A stretch of 64,000 nucleotides of DNA from Saccharicrinis sp965230625 (GCA_965230625.1 CBDDLL010000001.1:4340001-4404000); one strand, 5' to 3'; shown: positions 1 to 9,344, counted from the stretch's first letter. The notes: generated by a model not told the origin, from the letters alone. Program-made: numbers and translations.

Positions 1-1015
1 GATTCACAATAAAATCGTTAACCTTAAAATCAATATAAGTATCCAAAGAAGAAACTCGTGTCAGTTCCAAACCTATAGGAAGTTTCTTTTTCCAAGTGTT
101 AACAACCGCATCAACTTGTTTACCAAGTGTTATTATATTTGCATTATCCTTCAGGTTTACATGTAGAGAAATTGCATTTTTACCATTAATTCGAACCTTT
201 TGTCCGGGAGGATCAATATAACCCTTTCTAACATTAGTTATATCGGCCAGTTTAACTAGTTGATTATTATTTCCTACCGGAACTTCCATCAACCTAATAT
301 CATTGAATCTATTAAAATTTCCAGTAGGTTCCAGAATAATGCGTTCATCTCCTAAATTTATTTGCCCCCCCGAAGTTAATATATTAGTGGAGGCAATTCT
401 TTGTTGTAGTATTGATGCAGATAGTCCGTATTTCTTTAATCGGGCATTGTCAAATTCTATAAAAACACGTTCTTCCTGTTCGCCACCCATCTCAACTTTA
501 GCAGCATCCGGTAACTTAATCAATGCATCTTTAATATCATCAGCATACTCTTTCATTTCGGCATAGCTATAGCCATCAGAAGTTAATCCAACTACAATAC
601 CATATACATCACCAATACCATCATCATTTAGGCTTGGACTGACTCCCTGCGGTAATCCTTGAATATTATTTAGTTTTCTTCGTAAACGGTCCCATACCGA
701 TTGTAATTCATCAGGGGAAACTTCATCTTTTAAAGTAACAGTAACGACAGATAGCCCTGTTCTGGATGCACTGCTTATCTCCTTAAGCTCCGGAAGCTCC
801 TGAGCGGTCTTTTCAACCTTGTCTGTAACTAGTAATTCTACACGTTCCGGGCTGGCTCCGGGAAAAGAGGATACAATTGTTGCCACACGAATAGTAAACG
901 GTGGCATACTATCTCTGGAAAGTTCGAAATACATCACAATACCCATCATAATAATGGTGGCTAAAACCATAAATGTTATGCGGTTCTTATCGATTGAAAA
1001 TTTTGCTAAATTCAT
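1..1015 (-). CDS. RND efflux permease, N-terminal part (runs off window)
   Basis: This is the first 338 codons of an inner-membrane AcrB/MexB-type proton-driven efflux pump; the rest lies beyond base 1. I translated it by hand from the ATG at 1013-1015. It opens with MNLAKFSIDKNRITFMV and a first membrane helix (about residues 10-30). The porter-domain pattern follows: SSFPGASPERVELLVTDK, then QGLPQGVSPSLNDD, then a region ending in PPGQKVRINGKNAISLHV, all typical of the first periplasmic loop. It is the third gene of a minus-strand operon after the TolC-type protein and the membrane-fusion adaptor, with a 128-base gap to the adaptor stop. Family assignment is firm. Substrate is unknown; the sequence up to the edge gives no way to tell drug from metal or lipid export. 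Confidence 0.93.
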   Translation of the reverse strand, partial: MNLAKFSIDKNRITFMVLATIIMMGIVMYFELSRDSMPPFTIRVATIVSSFPGASPERVELLVTDKVEKTAQELPELKEISSASRTGLSVVTVTLKDEVSPDELQSVWDRLRRKLNNIQGLPQGVSPSLNDDGIGDVYGIVVGLTSDGYSYAEMKEYADDIKDALIKLPDAAKVEMGGEQEERVFIEFDNARLKKYGLSASILQQRIASTNILTSGGQINLGDERIILEPTGNFNRFNDIRLMEVPVGNNNQLVKLADITNVRKGYIDPPGQKVRINGKNAISLHVNLKDNANIITLGKQVDAVVNTWKKKLPIGLELTRVSSLDTYIDFKVNDFIVN

Positions 1016-1143
1016 TTAGTCTTTTATTGATGATTATTCCGGTTATTAAAAACTTAGAAATATATGTAATTACAGTTATCAGCTAAAGGAGGAGAGTTTA
1101 TTCCCGCAACTTATAATTAAAACTTTAACACATAAATTCTGTT

Positions 1144-2232
1144 TTACTTATCTATAGGACTAACTTCCTGCCCATCTAATAAAGTTTGTAATCCAGCAGT
1201 AACTATTTTTTGATTAGGTTTTAATCCTTCCATAATCTCAAATCCTTCAGCTGTTAATTCTCCTATAGTGACTTTTTGCTTTTTTACAATTGTTATATCA
1301 TTATTTTTCTTTATAATAAAAACATATCTCCCATTGCTATCTTCACCAACAGCATGAGCAGGAACTATCAATTTTTCACCAGATTCTTCATTCTCATTAA
1401 AATAAAACTTTACACTAGCTGCCATCCCACTCTTTACTTCTTCACTTGGATTTGTAAAAACAACACGAACAGGATAAGTAGCAGAATTAGCATCAACTGC
1501 AGGAGATACTTCAGAAACTTTTCCAATAAATTCTTTCCCCTGCAATGCTGTAAGCCTGATGGATACTTCCATTTCTTGTTTTACCCTGTTTATTACACTC
1601 TCAGGGATTCCAAGTAATACTTCCATATCTGTACCAGCATTCAGTACTGCAACAGTTTGACCAGGGCTTACATTTTCGTCAAGCTCAATATATACTGCCG
1701 ATATAATTCCATTGTCAGGAGCATATAAATAACCATAGCGTACCTGCTCCATTTCTATGTCAACCCCTCTTTTAGAAGATTCAAAACTTTCCTGAGCAGT
1801 TTTGTAAGAATTTTTAGCAGCTTCGAAATCACTTAATGAGGCACTTCCTTTTTCGTATAGTGAACGTATTCTGTTGAATGATAATTTAGCTGTATTTAAT
1901 TGCGATTCAGCACTATTTAATGCAGACACAGCTCGTTCGTAGCTTAGTCTGGATTGTACATTATCCAGCTTAGCCAAAAGATCGCTCTTTTTAACTTCCT
2001 GTCCAATTTTTAAATTGTGTTCTGTTACAATACCACTAGTTCTAAAACTCAAGTTTATCACTTTGTCCGTTCGGGCTGTTCCACTAAATGTTAACGACTT
2101 ACCACTTGTTTTTAATTTTATTTCCTGGTACTTTACCGGACGAATTATCTTTTTATCTTTTTTTTCATCTTTTCCGCACGACAGTACAGTAATAACTACT
2201 ATTAAAAGAAAGAGTCTAATTCTATTTTTCAT
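1144..2232 (-). CDS. RND efflux periplasmic adaptor (HlyD/AcrA family), lipoprotein
   Basis: This 362-residue membrane-fusion protein bridges the inner-membrane RND pump and the outer-membrane channel. The N-terminus MKNRIRLFLLIVVITVLSC gives a lipobox with Cys19, so it is probably a lipoprotein facing the periplasm. A lipoyl-like half-motif, a coiled-coil hairpin (about residues 95-165, rich in LNTAKLSF and YEKGSASLSDFEAAK), the second lipoyl half (YLYAPDNGIISAV) and a beta-barrel/MP domain ending in VTAGLQTLLDGQEV follow in standard order. Its ATG overlaps the TGA of the upstream TolC gene as ATGA, so the two are translationally coupled. The RND permease follows downstream. Length and order are normal for the family; substrate is not predictable. 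Confidence 0.95.
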   Translation of the reverse strand: MKNRIRLFLLIVVITVLSCGKDEKKDKKIIRPVKYQEIKLKTSGKSLTFSGTARTDKVINLSFRTSGIVTEHNLKIGQEVKKSDLLAKLDNVQSRLSYERAVSALNSAESQLNTAKLSFNRIRSLYEKGSASLSDFEAAKNSYKTAQESFESSKRGVDIEMEQVRYGYLYAPDNGIISAVYIELDENVSPGQTVAVLNAGTDMEVLLGIPESVINRVKQEMEVSIRLTALQGKEFIGKVSEVSPAVDANSATYPVRVVFTNPSEEVKSGMAASVKFYFNENEESGEKLIVPAHAVGEDSNGRYVFIIKKNNDITIVKKQKVTIGELTAEGFEIMEGLKPNQKIVTAGLQTLLDGQEVSPIDK

Positions 2233-4577
2233 TGTTGTTTGGAGTTATTATTTAAAAATTCTTGAAAGCGTAAATTGAACTGTAAGTTTTCCTCTTTAGT
2301 ATTTAAAAGAAAAAAATCGCCAAAGTAACGTTCTACTTGTAAAACACTTATGAGATAACTATAAATGGCATTTGACTTTGCCAATTGAGCATTTAAGTAG
2401 TTATTTTGTGCATCTAGTAATTGAACAATATTAACAGCTCCTGATGAATATGCAACTTGTGTTAATTCCAAACTTTCTTTAGCAGTATCTTCAGATACTT
2501 TTGATAACCTAATGTTAGATACATTATTGATTAAATCAGATATGGAATTTCTAATGTTGGTCTCTAATAATTGTGCAAAATTGGTTTTGCTAATTTCCAG
2601 TTGTTCTTTTTGTATTACAGAAGTTTGTCGGTTTATATTATTCTGATTTCGATTAAAAATTGGTAATGAAATGTTTAATCCGGCACTGTAATAACCATCC
2701 GGAAATCCTGGAATTGGATTACTCCCTGCTCCGGAACGAGAGAACTCATGATTATATTGCCCCTGAAGCCCTACTGTAGGCAAAAATCGACCGCTCCCAT
2801 ATAATTTAATACTTCGCAAGGTAGCATCAATATTAAAATTCAATCGTTTAATTTCCGGGGCATTTACCAAAGCTTCTTGCACCATAAAATCGATAAATTG
2901 CTCACGCATCGAAGAATTCTCAATTACAAGAATAATATTATCATATTTATAGTTTTTAAAAATCCCTTCTTCAAGTGAAACATCTTTAATATCTATTCTA
3001 TAATTGACAGGATTGTTGAGTAAAAAATTTAATCCAGCGAAACTCTGATGTAGTAAGTTTGCCGCTTCAACCATAGCTTGTGTATCCTGTGCTTTCTGAC
3101 TCCTAAATCGGAGAACATCTGTTTTAACAGCTCCTCCACCTTCAAAATTATCCTGAGCTATTTGTAAGTTTCGTTTTGTTACTTCCAGATTTCTTACTTG
3201 AATGCCTAGGTTTGTTTTCAATATCAGAGTATTCAAATAGGCATTTGAAACTTCAAAAATGGCGTCTAATTCACTAGAGTTATAACTTTGTTGTTGAGCT
3301 TTAGCCAAACTCTTCTGAATGTGTATTTGAGCATTAGCACCTTCTGAAAATAATACTTGTTCTATTGTTATATTTCCGTTAGTAGTAATTTCAGGATTTT
3401 GGCCGGCACTTACTTCTGCCAAATCAGGATCAATATAAGTACCATTTGCAGATGTAGTTAAATTTGGCAAATAAGCACTTTTTGCAGTTTTAACTTCCTG
3501 CTCACTCAGCTTTACATCTTGTTTCCCAGACTTTAGTGAAAGATTTTTGTTTAAAACAGTATTTATTACCTCATGTATATCATATGTTTTAATTGCATCC
3601 GGATCTTGAATTTCGCCTCCTACAAAATTAATATTGCCTATGTCATTAAATCTAATTGGAATATCCAACGCTTGCATTGTACGAATGTTTACTGTTAGCT
3701 CATTATTAAAATCAATGTAAATGGGTAACTCAGAAAAGTTAGTACCGTTAACATACGCTTCAAAAGTTAATGCAATCCGCCTTAAAAACTGATTATAATT
3801 ATCGGCTCCAGCATTGGTTGCCATATAGCCATTTACTACATCTCTTCTTCTAATTCCAGAAAACGAAGGTATCTTCTTATCAATAAGTATCTCTGCCAGT
3901 TTTTCGGTTTCTTCATCATTTAGAGTAAAACTCAATGCAGCATAAAATGCATCTATATCTTCTAGATTGTTAATTATATCACCAAGATTAGAATAAGGAA
4001 TCAACTTAAAATCAGCATCAATATCAGGTAAAATATTTTCAAATACTTTCTGAAAATCCACAATTTCCATCAATGGTTTTTCTATTAAAACTCCTACTTT
4101 ATTAAATTTTGAAAAACTCATTAATTGCTTCAGGTCATCCTTAAATGTACCCGAAGTTGCTATATATGTTAAGTTATTAATACCCGATGTTTTCTTTTGA
4201 GTTTCAAACTCCGATATTTCGCTCCGTAAAGAACTAAGTACCATAGTAGGAACTGGGAACTCCTTTTGGTTATTCATTAAAATATCGTTGTATAAACCTA
4301 AAGTAATAATAACATCAGCTGTTAATTTTAATTGTTCATAATGCTTTTTTGCTTTGTCTAAATTGTAGTTATTAACAAGAATATTTTCTGCCGGAAAATT
4401 CACAATAGCATCTTCTCCTATAACGGCTTTAATTTCTTTTTTTAATTGCTCTAATAATGCATTAACACTAGGATTAGTATGATCTAGCATAATTGCAACA
4501 TCATAAGTTCGTTTTTGAGAAGAGAGATTTATAAAAAGACTTAGCAGTAAGAAGGACAATAGGTATTTCTTTGTCAT
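2229..4577 (-). CDS. TolC-family outer-membrane channel fused to an N-terminal ABC-type solute-binding-like domain
   Basis: The protein is 782 residues, against about 430-490 for ordinary TolC-like channels. After a signal peptide (MTKKYLLSFLLLSLFINLSSQ), residues about 25-330 form an alpha/beta region of the periplasmic-binding-protein type: VAIMLDHTNPSVNALLEQL, ADVIITLGLYND, NKVGVLIEKPLMEIVDF, KIPSFSGIRRRDVVNGYMA. It resembles the ABC substrate-binding family PF04392. Residues about 340-780 are a TolC duplication (YLPNLTTSANGTY, then FLPTVGLQGQY) with long helices and the late motif VNIVQLLDAQNNYLNAQLAK. Its stop overlaps the adaptor start, so it is the first gene of the RND operon. A TTG at 4584-4586 also fits the frame, but ATG 4575-4577 starts a clean signal peptide and is preferred. 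The fusion is visible in the sequence; the role of the extra domain is inference. Confidence 0.9.
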   Translation of the reverse strand: MTKKYLLSFLLLSLFINLSSQKRTYDVAIMLDHTNPSVNALLEQLKKEIKAVIGEDAIVNFPAENILVNNYNLDKAKKHYEQLKLTADVIITLGLYNDILMNNQKEFPVPTMVLSSLRSEISEFETQKKTSGINNLTYIATSGTFKDDLKQLMSFSKFNKVGVLIEKPLMEIVDFQKVFENILPDIDADFKLIPYSNLGDIINNLEDIDAFYAALSFTLNDEETEKLAEILIDKKIPSFSGIRRRDVVNGYMATNAGADNYNQFLRRIALTFEAYVNGTNFSELPIYIDFNNELTVNIRTMQALDIPIRFNDIGNINFVGGEIQDPDAIKTYDIHEVINTVLNKNLSLKSGKQDVKLSEQEVKTAKSAYLPNLTTSANGTYIDPDLAEVSAGQNPEITTNGNITIEQVLFSEGANAQIHIQKSLAKAQQQSYNSSELDAIFEVSNAYLNTLILKTNLGIQVRNLEVTKRNLQIAQDNFEGGGAVKTDVLRFRSQKAQDTQAMVEAANLLHQSFAGLNFLLNNPVNYRIDIKDVSLEEGIFKNYKYDNIILVIENSSMREQFIDFMVQEALVNAPEIKRLNFNIDATLRSIKLYGSGRFLPTVGLQGQYNHEFSRSGAGSNPIPGFPDGYYSAGLNISLPIFNRNQNNINRQTSVIQKEQLEISKTNFAQLLETNIRNSISDLINNVSNIRLSKVSEDTAKESLELTQVAYSSGAVNIVQLLDAQNNYLNAQLAKSNAIYSYLISVLQVERYFGDFFLLNTKEENLQFNLRFQEFLNNNSKQQ

Positions 4578-5020
4578 TATATTCAAATAGATTGATTTCT
4601 GCTTAATTTAAGTCTTTTTTTTCATTTAATCCATGAGCTTACATTACTTTAGTTGATGATACTATAAAACCAATCATTATTGTCTGTTTAAACTAGCTAA
4701 TTTTATAATAACAGGATTTGTAAATAGTTTTGATTGCCTTAATCTACAAATATGTATCCCCTCCAGCGATATCAAAATAATTTCAAAGAATTTAAATATC
4801 TATTGAATTTAAAAACCTAGCCCTCTTTTTAAAATCCCAGAGGGATTGAACATGAATAAAATAACTAACGGTTAATAATTAAAAGTTGAATATGTCGAAG
4901 GTTTATGTTTAGAATTTGACTTTTTACTAGACAATTAAATTGCTTAAAAATAATTAGCAGATCCTCGTATGATATACAAAGATCTGCTATTTCTTAATTT
5001 AGATTTATGGCTTATATCAC
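4578..5020. other. Intergenic region, about 440 bp
   Basis: The gap separates the glutathione peroxidase from the efflux operon, both on the minus strand. It is very AT-rich and holds the peroxidase terminator hairpin at 4956-4988. The promoter of the efflux operon must lie here, but I find no exact TAnnTTTG box. No coding frame looks real. Confidence 0.6.
4956..4988 (-). terminator. Hairpin after the glutathione peroxidase gene
   Basis: An 8-bp perfect stem, AGCAGATC (4956-4963) with GATCTGCT (4981-4988), encloses a 17-base loop. On the minus strand it is followed by an AT-rich tail ending in TTTTT. It lies 33-65 bases past the peroxidase stop, as expected for a factor-independent terminator, although the tail is imperfect. 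Confidence 0.55.
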
Positions 5021-5572
5021 TTAACTTTTACCTTCAATCCAATTGATTATTTCATCGCTATTAGGTTTAGTGCGCGGAGAAATAACTTTTACTAATTTGC
5101 CGTTTTCATCAATTAAGTACTTCTGAAAATTCCATTTTACACTGCTATCCTCTACCCCATTTTTTTCCTTTTGAGTTAACCATTGATAAATTGGTGCCAT
5201 ATCACGTCCCTTTACCGAAATCTTAGCCATCATTAGAAATGTAACTCCATAATTCTTAGTGCAAAATTCCCTTATCTCTTCATTTGAACCTGGTTCTTGT
5301 TTTAAAAAATTGTTTGCAGGAAATCCTACAATCACAAAATCATCTCCTCCATATTTTTTATAAATAGCCTCCAAATGTTTATACTGACCTGTTAATCCAC
5401 ATCTTGAAGCTGTATTTACTATCATTATTTTTTTACCTTTTAATTGAGCCATAGAAAAATCTTCACCCTCAAGAGTTTTAACAGTAAAATCATAGAAAGA
5501 CTCCTGAGCATTTAACTGAAAAGTTGCTAGTGTAACAATTGCTACTATAAAAATAGATTTAAAATATTGCAT
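5021..5572 (-). CDS. Glutathione peroxidase-family thiol peroxidase, exported
   Basis: This 183-residue peroxidase reduces hydroperoxides using an active-site cysteine. The N-terminus MQYFKSIFIVAIVTLATFQLNAQ is a signal peptide, so the enzyme acts in the periplasm or outside. The catalytic set is visible: Cys58 in NTASRCGLTGQY, Gln92 in KQEPGSNEEI, and Trp147-Asn148 in KWNFQKYLID. The usual second cysteine of FPCNQF is replaced (GFPANNF, Ala86), but Cys104 in EEIREFCTKNYG sits where non-selenium GPx proteins of plants and bacteria carry the resolving cysteine. A thioredoxin-dependent two-cysteine cycle is therefore likely and glutathione use unlikely. It stands alone, with a hairpin terminator downstream. 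Confidence 0.93.
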   Translation of the reverse strand: MQYFKSIFIVAIVTLATFQLNAQESFYDFTVKTLEGEDFSMAQLKGKKIMIVNTASRCGLTGQYKHLEAIYKKYGGDDFVIVGFPANNFLKQEPGSNEEIREFCTKNYGVTFLMMAKISVKGRDMAPIYQWLTQKEKNGVEDSSVKWNFQKYLIDENGKLVKVISPRTKPNSDEIINWIEGKS

Positions 5573-6138
5573 GATTATCGAATTTTAAATGTTTCAACTA
5601 ATAAACCTATATATCCATAATTTGTTTAATAATTGTAAGTAACCCCTATTGAGCTAACACAACTTTTAATAGAATTAACAAAATATTATTGATTACATAC
5701 TTATAAAGATTACTTCAGTTAAGAAAAACATGTTATTCTATGGTAGCAAATTTTAATATTTTCTATCAAATAACACATCGTTCTATATAATGCTATATAT
5801 CAAACAAATAAACAGACTGTAAATTTTAAATAAATACATTCGTCATTGATTTACATATGTACATAAATAATTATTTCAATTTAAAATAATTCGAAATTTT
5901 ATGCATTGATATTCGAAAAACAAAATGTTATCTTGTTATTAAGCAATGAATTGCCAGAATAGCAAACTTGTTGCATTAACTTATATACATAAAGTGTTAT
6001 GTTTTGCAATTATTAATAACACATATGTTACTAATGTAATGTTGATCCTAGCAATTATTTGTTCATACATCACTCTAACTATTTGCACAATACAACGCTA
6101 CAAAAACATATACCTATTAGTAATTTAAATTTAAAATC
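5573..6138. other. Divergent promoter region, about 570 bp
   Basis: This extremely AT-rich gap lies between the peroxidase (minus) and the porin (plus) and must hold promoters for both. I see no exact TAnnTTTG box; the nearest plus-strand candidate is TTATCTTG near 5931-5938, one mismatch off. A 60-codon open frame at 5946-6128 has no ribosome-binding context or family resemblance and is not called. Confidence 0.5.
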
Positions 6139-7386
6139 ATGAAAAGAATTGGGAATCAACTATTAATGGCACTTTTTCTAAGTATTTTAATCTTGCCCTC
6201 ATTAAGGTCACAAGATGATTGGGAACCTAGTGTGCATTTTACCGGTTATATTAATACCGTTCTTGAGTATCATAGTTATGCAGATACATCTGCTACAGGT
6301 CCAGAAACACCTCAAAGTTTTGGGTGGGGATTAAGTGATGCGGCTTTTCTGGTCTCTTACAAACCTTTGGAAAAACTAGAATTTAAAACTACAGCGGTTT
6401 ATACACCTTGGGTAAATAGGTTTCAAGATTTTTTTATTGAAATTTATGGAGCCTATACATTTTCCCCTTCTATCCGTATAGCTGCTGGTAAATTTCTTAC
6501 CCCATTAAGTCCGGGTAATTTAGATTTTTTTGCTCCCTTAAACAATGGCATTTCTTTACCTATGGTTATTTCTCACCATACACTTTTTCCTCAAAGTTTT
6601 AGTGGGTTACAAGTTGGAGGAGAATTGGGGAGTGGATATTATTTTGGTTATATGTTAACTTATGGAAGTTATCAAGACGGAACTCATCCTCAATTCGGTG
6701 TTATTGGAGTAAGAGGACGTGAAGACTTTATTCCACCTGTGGGAGAAAATAGAGGATCAATTGAAATAGACGGAAGGCCGCCAAGGAATTTTATGGGTGG
6801 TGCTGCAAGAGTGTTTTTTAGATACGAAGATATGTTTGGTTTCGGGATTAACCTATTTGAAGGAAGTGAAGGAACAACTTCAGTCTATGATCCAGTACTT
6901 AAGAATTTTACGGAATATTTCGATGCAAGTAGAAGAGCATATGGTATTGATATGCAAATCAACATTGGCGGTTTTGAATTTAATGGCGAATATTGGAAGG
7001 GAACATTAGAGGCAGATGAAAAGAACATTCTCTATTCTCCAGCGTGGAGTCCGGAACCTATACCAATTAAAATAGAGGATCAGGAGTTTGAAGGGTATTA
7101 CGCTGATCTGGCTTATACCTTCAACACATTAACCCCTTGGTTTAGATACGAATACATTGAAGACGCAAAAACGCAACATCTAAATATAACTACAGGTGAA
7201 AGTCCAATGTCTTCGTATGGTTTTGGAATTAAATTCCAACCGTTTTTCGAAACTCAATTAAAATTGGAGTACAGACGATTACTAGCAACTCCTCACGTAG
7301 ATAAAAAAGGTTTATTATATGAAGATGTTGGAAAATTCATAGAAGACTATGATTTAGTATCAATGGGTATTGTTTTATCATTCTAA
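6139..7386 (+). CDS. Outer-membrane porin-like beta-barrel
   Basis: The 415-residue protein has a signal peptide (MKRIGNQLLMALFLSILILPSLRSQ) and then alternating amphipathic strands: VHFTGYINTVLEYHSY, FLVSYKPLEKLEFKTTAVY, IRIAAGKFLTPLSPGN, TPWFRYEYIEDA, FETQLKLEYRR. It ends in a terminal strand closing with Phe (SMGIVLSF), the hallmark recognised by the BAM complex. The AAGKFLTP segment is like the strand-plus-loop of phosphate/pyrophosphate-type (OprO/OprP-like) porins, but similarity is only suggestive. It is the first gene of a plus-strand trio, followed 19 bases later by a PstS-like binding protein and then a chemotaxis receptor. The context suggests uptake or detection of a small solute, possibly an anion. 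Confidence 0.8.
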   Translation: MKRIGNQLLMALFLSILILPSLRSQDDWEPSVHFTGYINTVLEYHSYADTSATGPETPQSFGWGLSDAAFLVSYKPLEKLEFKTTAVYTPWVNRFQDFFIEIYGAYTFSPSIRIAAGKFLTPLSPGNLDFFAPLNNGISLPMVISHHTLFPQSFSGLQVGGELGSGYYFGYMLTYGSYQDGTHPQFGVIGVRGREDFIPPVGENRGSIEIDGRPPRNFMGGAARVFFRYEDMFGFGINLFEGSEGTTSVYDPVLKNFTEYFDASRRAYGIDMQINIGGFEFNGEYWKGTLEADEKNILYSPAWSPEPIPIKIEDQEFEGYYADLAYTFNTLTPWFRYEYIEDAKTQHLNITTGESPMSSYGFGIKFQPFFETQLKLEYRRLLATPHVDKKGLLYEDVGKFIEDYDLVSMGIVLSF

Positions 7387-7405
7387 AAAAAGGAGGGCAC
7401 GAAAA

Positions 7406-7828
7406 ATGAAAACATTAATCAGTTTATTAGTTGTATTTATCTTTTCCTGTTTAGGATTAGAGGCTCAATCATATAAAGTTATTGCAAATAACAGTGTTTC
7501 GGTAAGTAACTTAACTAAAAAAGACGCTTCCGACTACTTTTTGAAAAAGAAAAAGAAATGGCCGGATGGTAGTAAGGTTGCTCCTATAGATATGAGAGCA
7601 AATATTAATGCACGTAAAGCATTTACAAAGGAAGTACACAGAAAATCAGTTAGTGCCATAAAGACTTATTGGCAACAAACTGTTTTTGCAGGTAAAGGAA
7701 CTCCTCCTTCTGAAAAAAAATCAGATATGGAAGTGATTAATTATATAAAAAATACACCTGGCTCTATTGGATATGTATCTGCAAGCGCATCGATATCTGG
7801 TGTAAAAACAATATCAATTAGCGATTAA
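7406..7828 (+). CDS. Small PstS-like periplasmic binding protein (single-domain)
   Basis: The protein has 140 residues from ATG 7406, chosen because AGGAGG (7391-7396) lies 9 bases upstream and MKTLISLLVVFIFSCLGLEAQ is a signal peptide. An in-frame upstream ATG at 7370 lies inside the porin gene. The mature part matches the short phosphate-ABC-substrate-binding-like family: KKDASDYFLKKKKKWPDGSK, VAPIDMRANINARKAFTKEV, then IKTYWQQTVFAGKGTPP, and TPGSIGYVSAS. In proteobacteria, relatives of this family often sit beside porins or signalling receptors rather than a Pst transporter, and no pst ABC genes occur here. The chemotaxis receptor starts 9 bases after the stop. I infer that it captures a ligand and presents it to that receptor or passes it on from the porin. 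The ligand is unproven. Confidence 0.82.
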   Translation: MKTLISLLVVFIFSCLGLEAQSYKVIANNSVSVSNLTKKDASDYFLKKKKKWPDGSKVAPIDMRANINARKAFTKEVHRKSVSAIKTYWQQTVFAGKGTPPSEKKSDMEVINYIKNTPGSIGYVSASASISGVKTISISD

Positions 7829-7837
7829 ATTTATAAT

Positions 7838-9331
7838 ATGTTTAAAGATCTAAAACTAAGATTTAAAATCCTCATATTTCCCGGGTTGTTTTTCTTTGTT
7901 CTTCTTATTGTATTTATAGTTATACAATTAGACCGTAAACGAAATACAACCCAAATGCAGATTATAGAAAAAGGATATGTTCCGTATGTTGAATACTGTA
8001 ATCAATTATTGGTGGTACAAAAGGAGATTCAACGCGAATTACAGGATGGTGTTGCATCTTATGATGAGGATAAAATTAACGATACAAAAGAAATTGCAAC
8101 TCAATTTAATGCATTAACTGATAGTGCTAAGCAAACGTTAATTGGAAAGGAAAAAACTGAGTTAGATTCAATGAAACTCCTGTTTGAAGATTACTTTAAA
8201 CTTGCAACTGAAACTTCTTTAATGATGATTCAAAGTGAAGAATTTTCGGAAGAGATGGGAGCCAACTTGCAATTAATGGTTTCTACCTACAATCAAGTAA
8301 AAGAAATACTGGAAAGAATCACTGCAGATTCTAAAGTAGCAATGGCTAATGCTTTTAAAAAAGCTGACGAAACATCCAGTAATTCTGCTGTCTTGATAAG
8401 GATAGTGCTAGTAATATGCTTGATTATATTTATTGCTATTTCATATTTCCTTACAAGAATAATAGTAGGATCTATTAAAGGAACTATTGATGATTTAACG
8501 AAATTGTCAGATGGTAAAATGGATTTTACTATCTCCAAACAGAGATTAAAAAGGGCTGATGAAACTGGCGATATTTCTCGTGCAATTGACCATTTAATTA
8601 AAAAATTAAAAGAAGTTTTAGAGGGAGTTAAGTCAGGAGCTTCAGATATTGCTAATGCAAGTGAACAATTGAGTGCTGTGTCGGAACAAGTTGCACAAGG
8701 TTCTAATGCACAAGCTTCTTCCGTTGAAGAAGTTTCGGCAACTATGCAACAAATTAGTTCTAACATCGACCAAAACTCTCATAACTCAGAACATACTTCA
8801 AAAGTTGCTCTAAGTTCAGCCGACAAAATTAAAGATGTAGGACAAGCTGTAAAGGATAGTATTGATTCGGTAAATTCAATATCTGAAAAAATATCTCTGA
8901 TTACAGATATTGCATTTCAAATTAATATATTATCTCTGAATGCATCGGTTGAAGCTGCAAGAGCAGGAGAACATGGTAAAGGTTTTGCTGTGGTTGCTCA
9001 AGAAGTACGGAGGTTAGCTGAACACAGTAAATTTGCTGCCCAGGAAATAGTTAACCATGCCAGCTCTAGTTTAGAAACAACAAAGCATTCTGGTGAATTA
9101 ATTTTTAATTTATTACCTGAAATAGAAAAAACTTCAGAATTAATTAAAGAGATTACAGCAGCAAGCCTCGAACAAAAAACTGGAGTTAATCAAGTTAACG
9201 AAAGTGTTCAGGAGCTTAATCGAATTACACAACAAAATGCGGCTTCTTCTGAGGAAATGTCAACTAGTGCAACAGAAATGGCTGGTCAAGCAGGAACTTT
9301 AAACGACTTGATTTCTTATTTTAAGTTTTAA
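7838..9331 (+). CDS. Methyl-accepting chemotaxis protein
   Basis: This is a 497-residue transmembrane receptor. One helix lies at about residues 10-30, a periplasmic helical sensor at about 32-182 (four-helix-bundle type, no Cache motif seen), a second helix at about 184-208, a HAMP linker at about 208-262 (SIKGTIDDLTKLSDGKMDF) and a cytoplasmic signalling domain at about 270-497. The conserved hairpin tip that binds CheA/CheW is intact near residues 360-395: INILSLNASVEAARAGEHG, then KGFAVVAQEVRRLAEHS. Glutamine/glutamate-rich helix pairs (SVEEVSATMQQIS; NAASSEEMSTSATEMAG) are likely methylation regions. It follows the PstS-like gene by 9 bases, implying cotranscription. No che genes are in the window. 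The hairpin at 9345-9379 ends the operon. Confidence 0.95.
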   Translation: MFKDLKLRFKILIFPGLFFFVLLIVFIVIQLDRKRNTTQMQIIEKGYVPYVEYCNQLLVVQKEIQRELQDGVASYDEDKINDTKEIATQFNALTDSAKQTLIGKEKTELDSMKLLFEDYFKLATETSLMMIQSEEFSEEMGANLQLMVSTYNQVKEILERITADSKVAMANAFKKADETSSNSAVLIRIVLVICLIIFIAISYFLTRIIVGSIKGTIDDLTKLSDGKMDFTISKQRLKRADETGDISRAIDHLIKKLKEVLEGVKSGASDIANASEQLSAVSEQVAQGSNAQASSVEEVSATMQQISSNIDQNSHNSEHTSKVALSSADKIKDVGQAVKDSIDSVNSISEKISLITDIAFQINILSLNASVEAARAGEHGKGFAVVAQEVRRLAEHSKFAAQEIVNHASSSLETTKHSGELIFNLLPEIEKTSELIKEITAASLEQKTGVNQVNESVQELNRITQQNAASSEEMSTSATEMAGQAGTLNDLISYFKF

Positions 9332-9344
9332 AATAATAATCAAA

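Noticed and set aside
1276..1617. Plus-strand open frames inside minus-strand genes (also 8293-8766, 15661-15900 types)
   Set aside because: They are antisense shadows of genes with strong family matches and carry no domain sense.
1516..1656. Possible Hpt or extra receiver at the C-terminal tail of the giant kinase (protein residues 1516-1656)
   Set aside because: The helical tail has no HxxKG-type phosphorylatable histidine and looks like an ordinary kinase tail.
5946..6128. 60-codon plus-strand frame upstream of the porin
   Set aside because: No ribosome-binding context, hydrophobic low-complexity composition from AT-rich DNA, and no recognisable motif.
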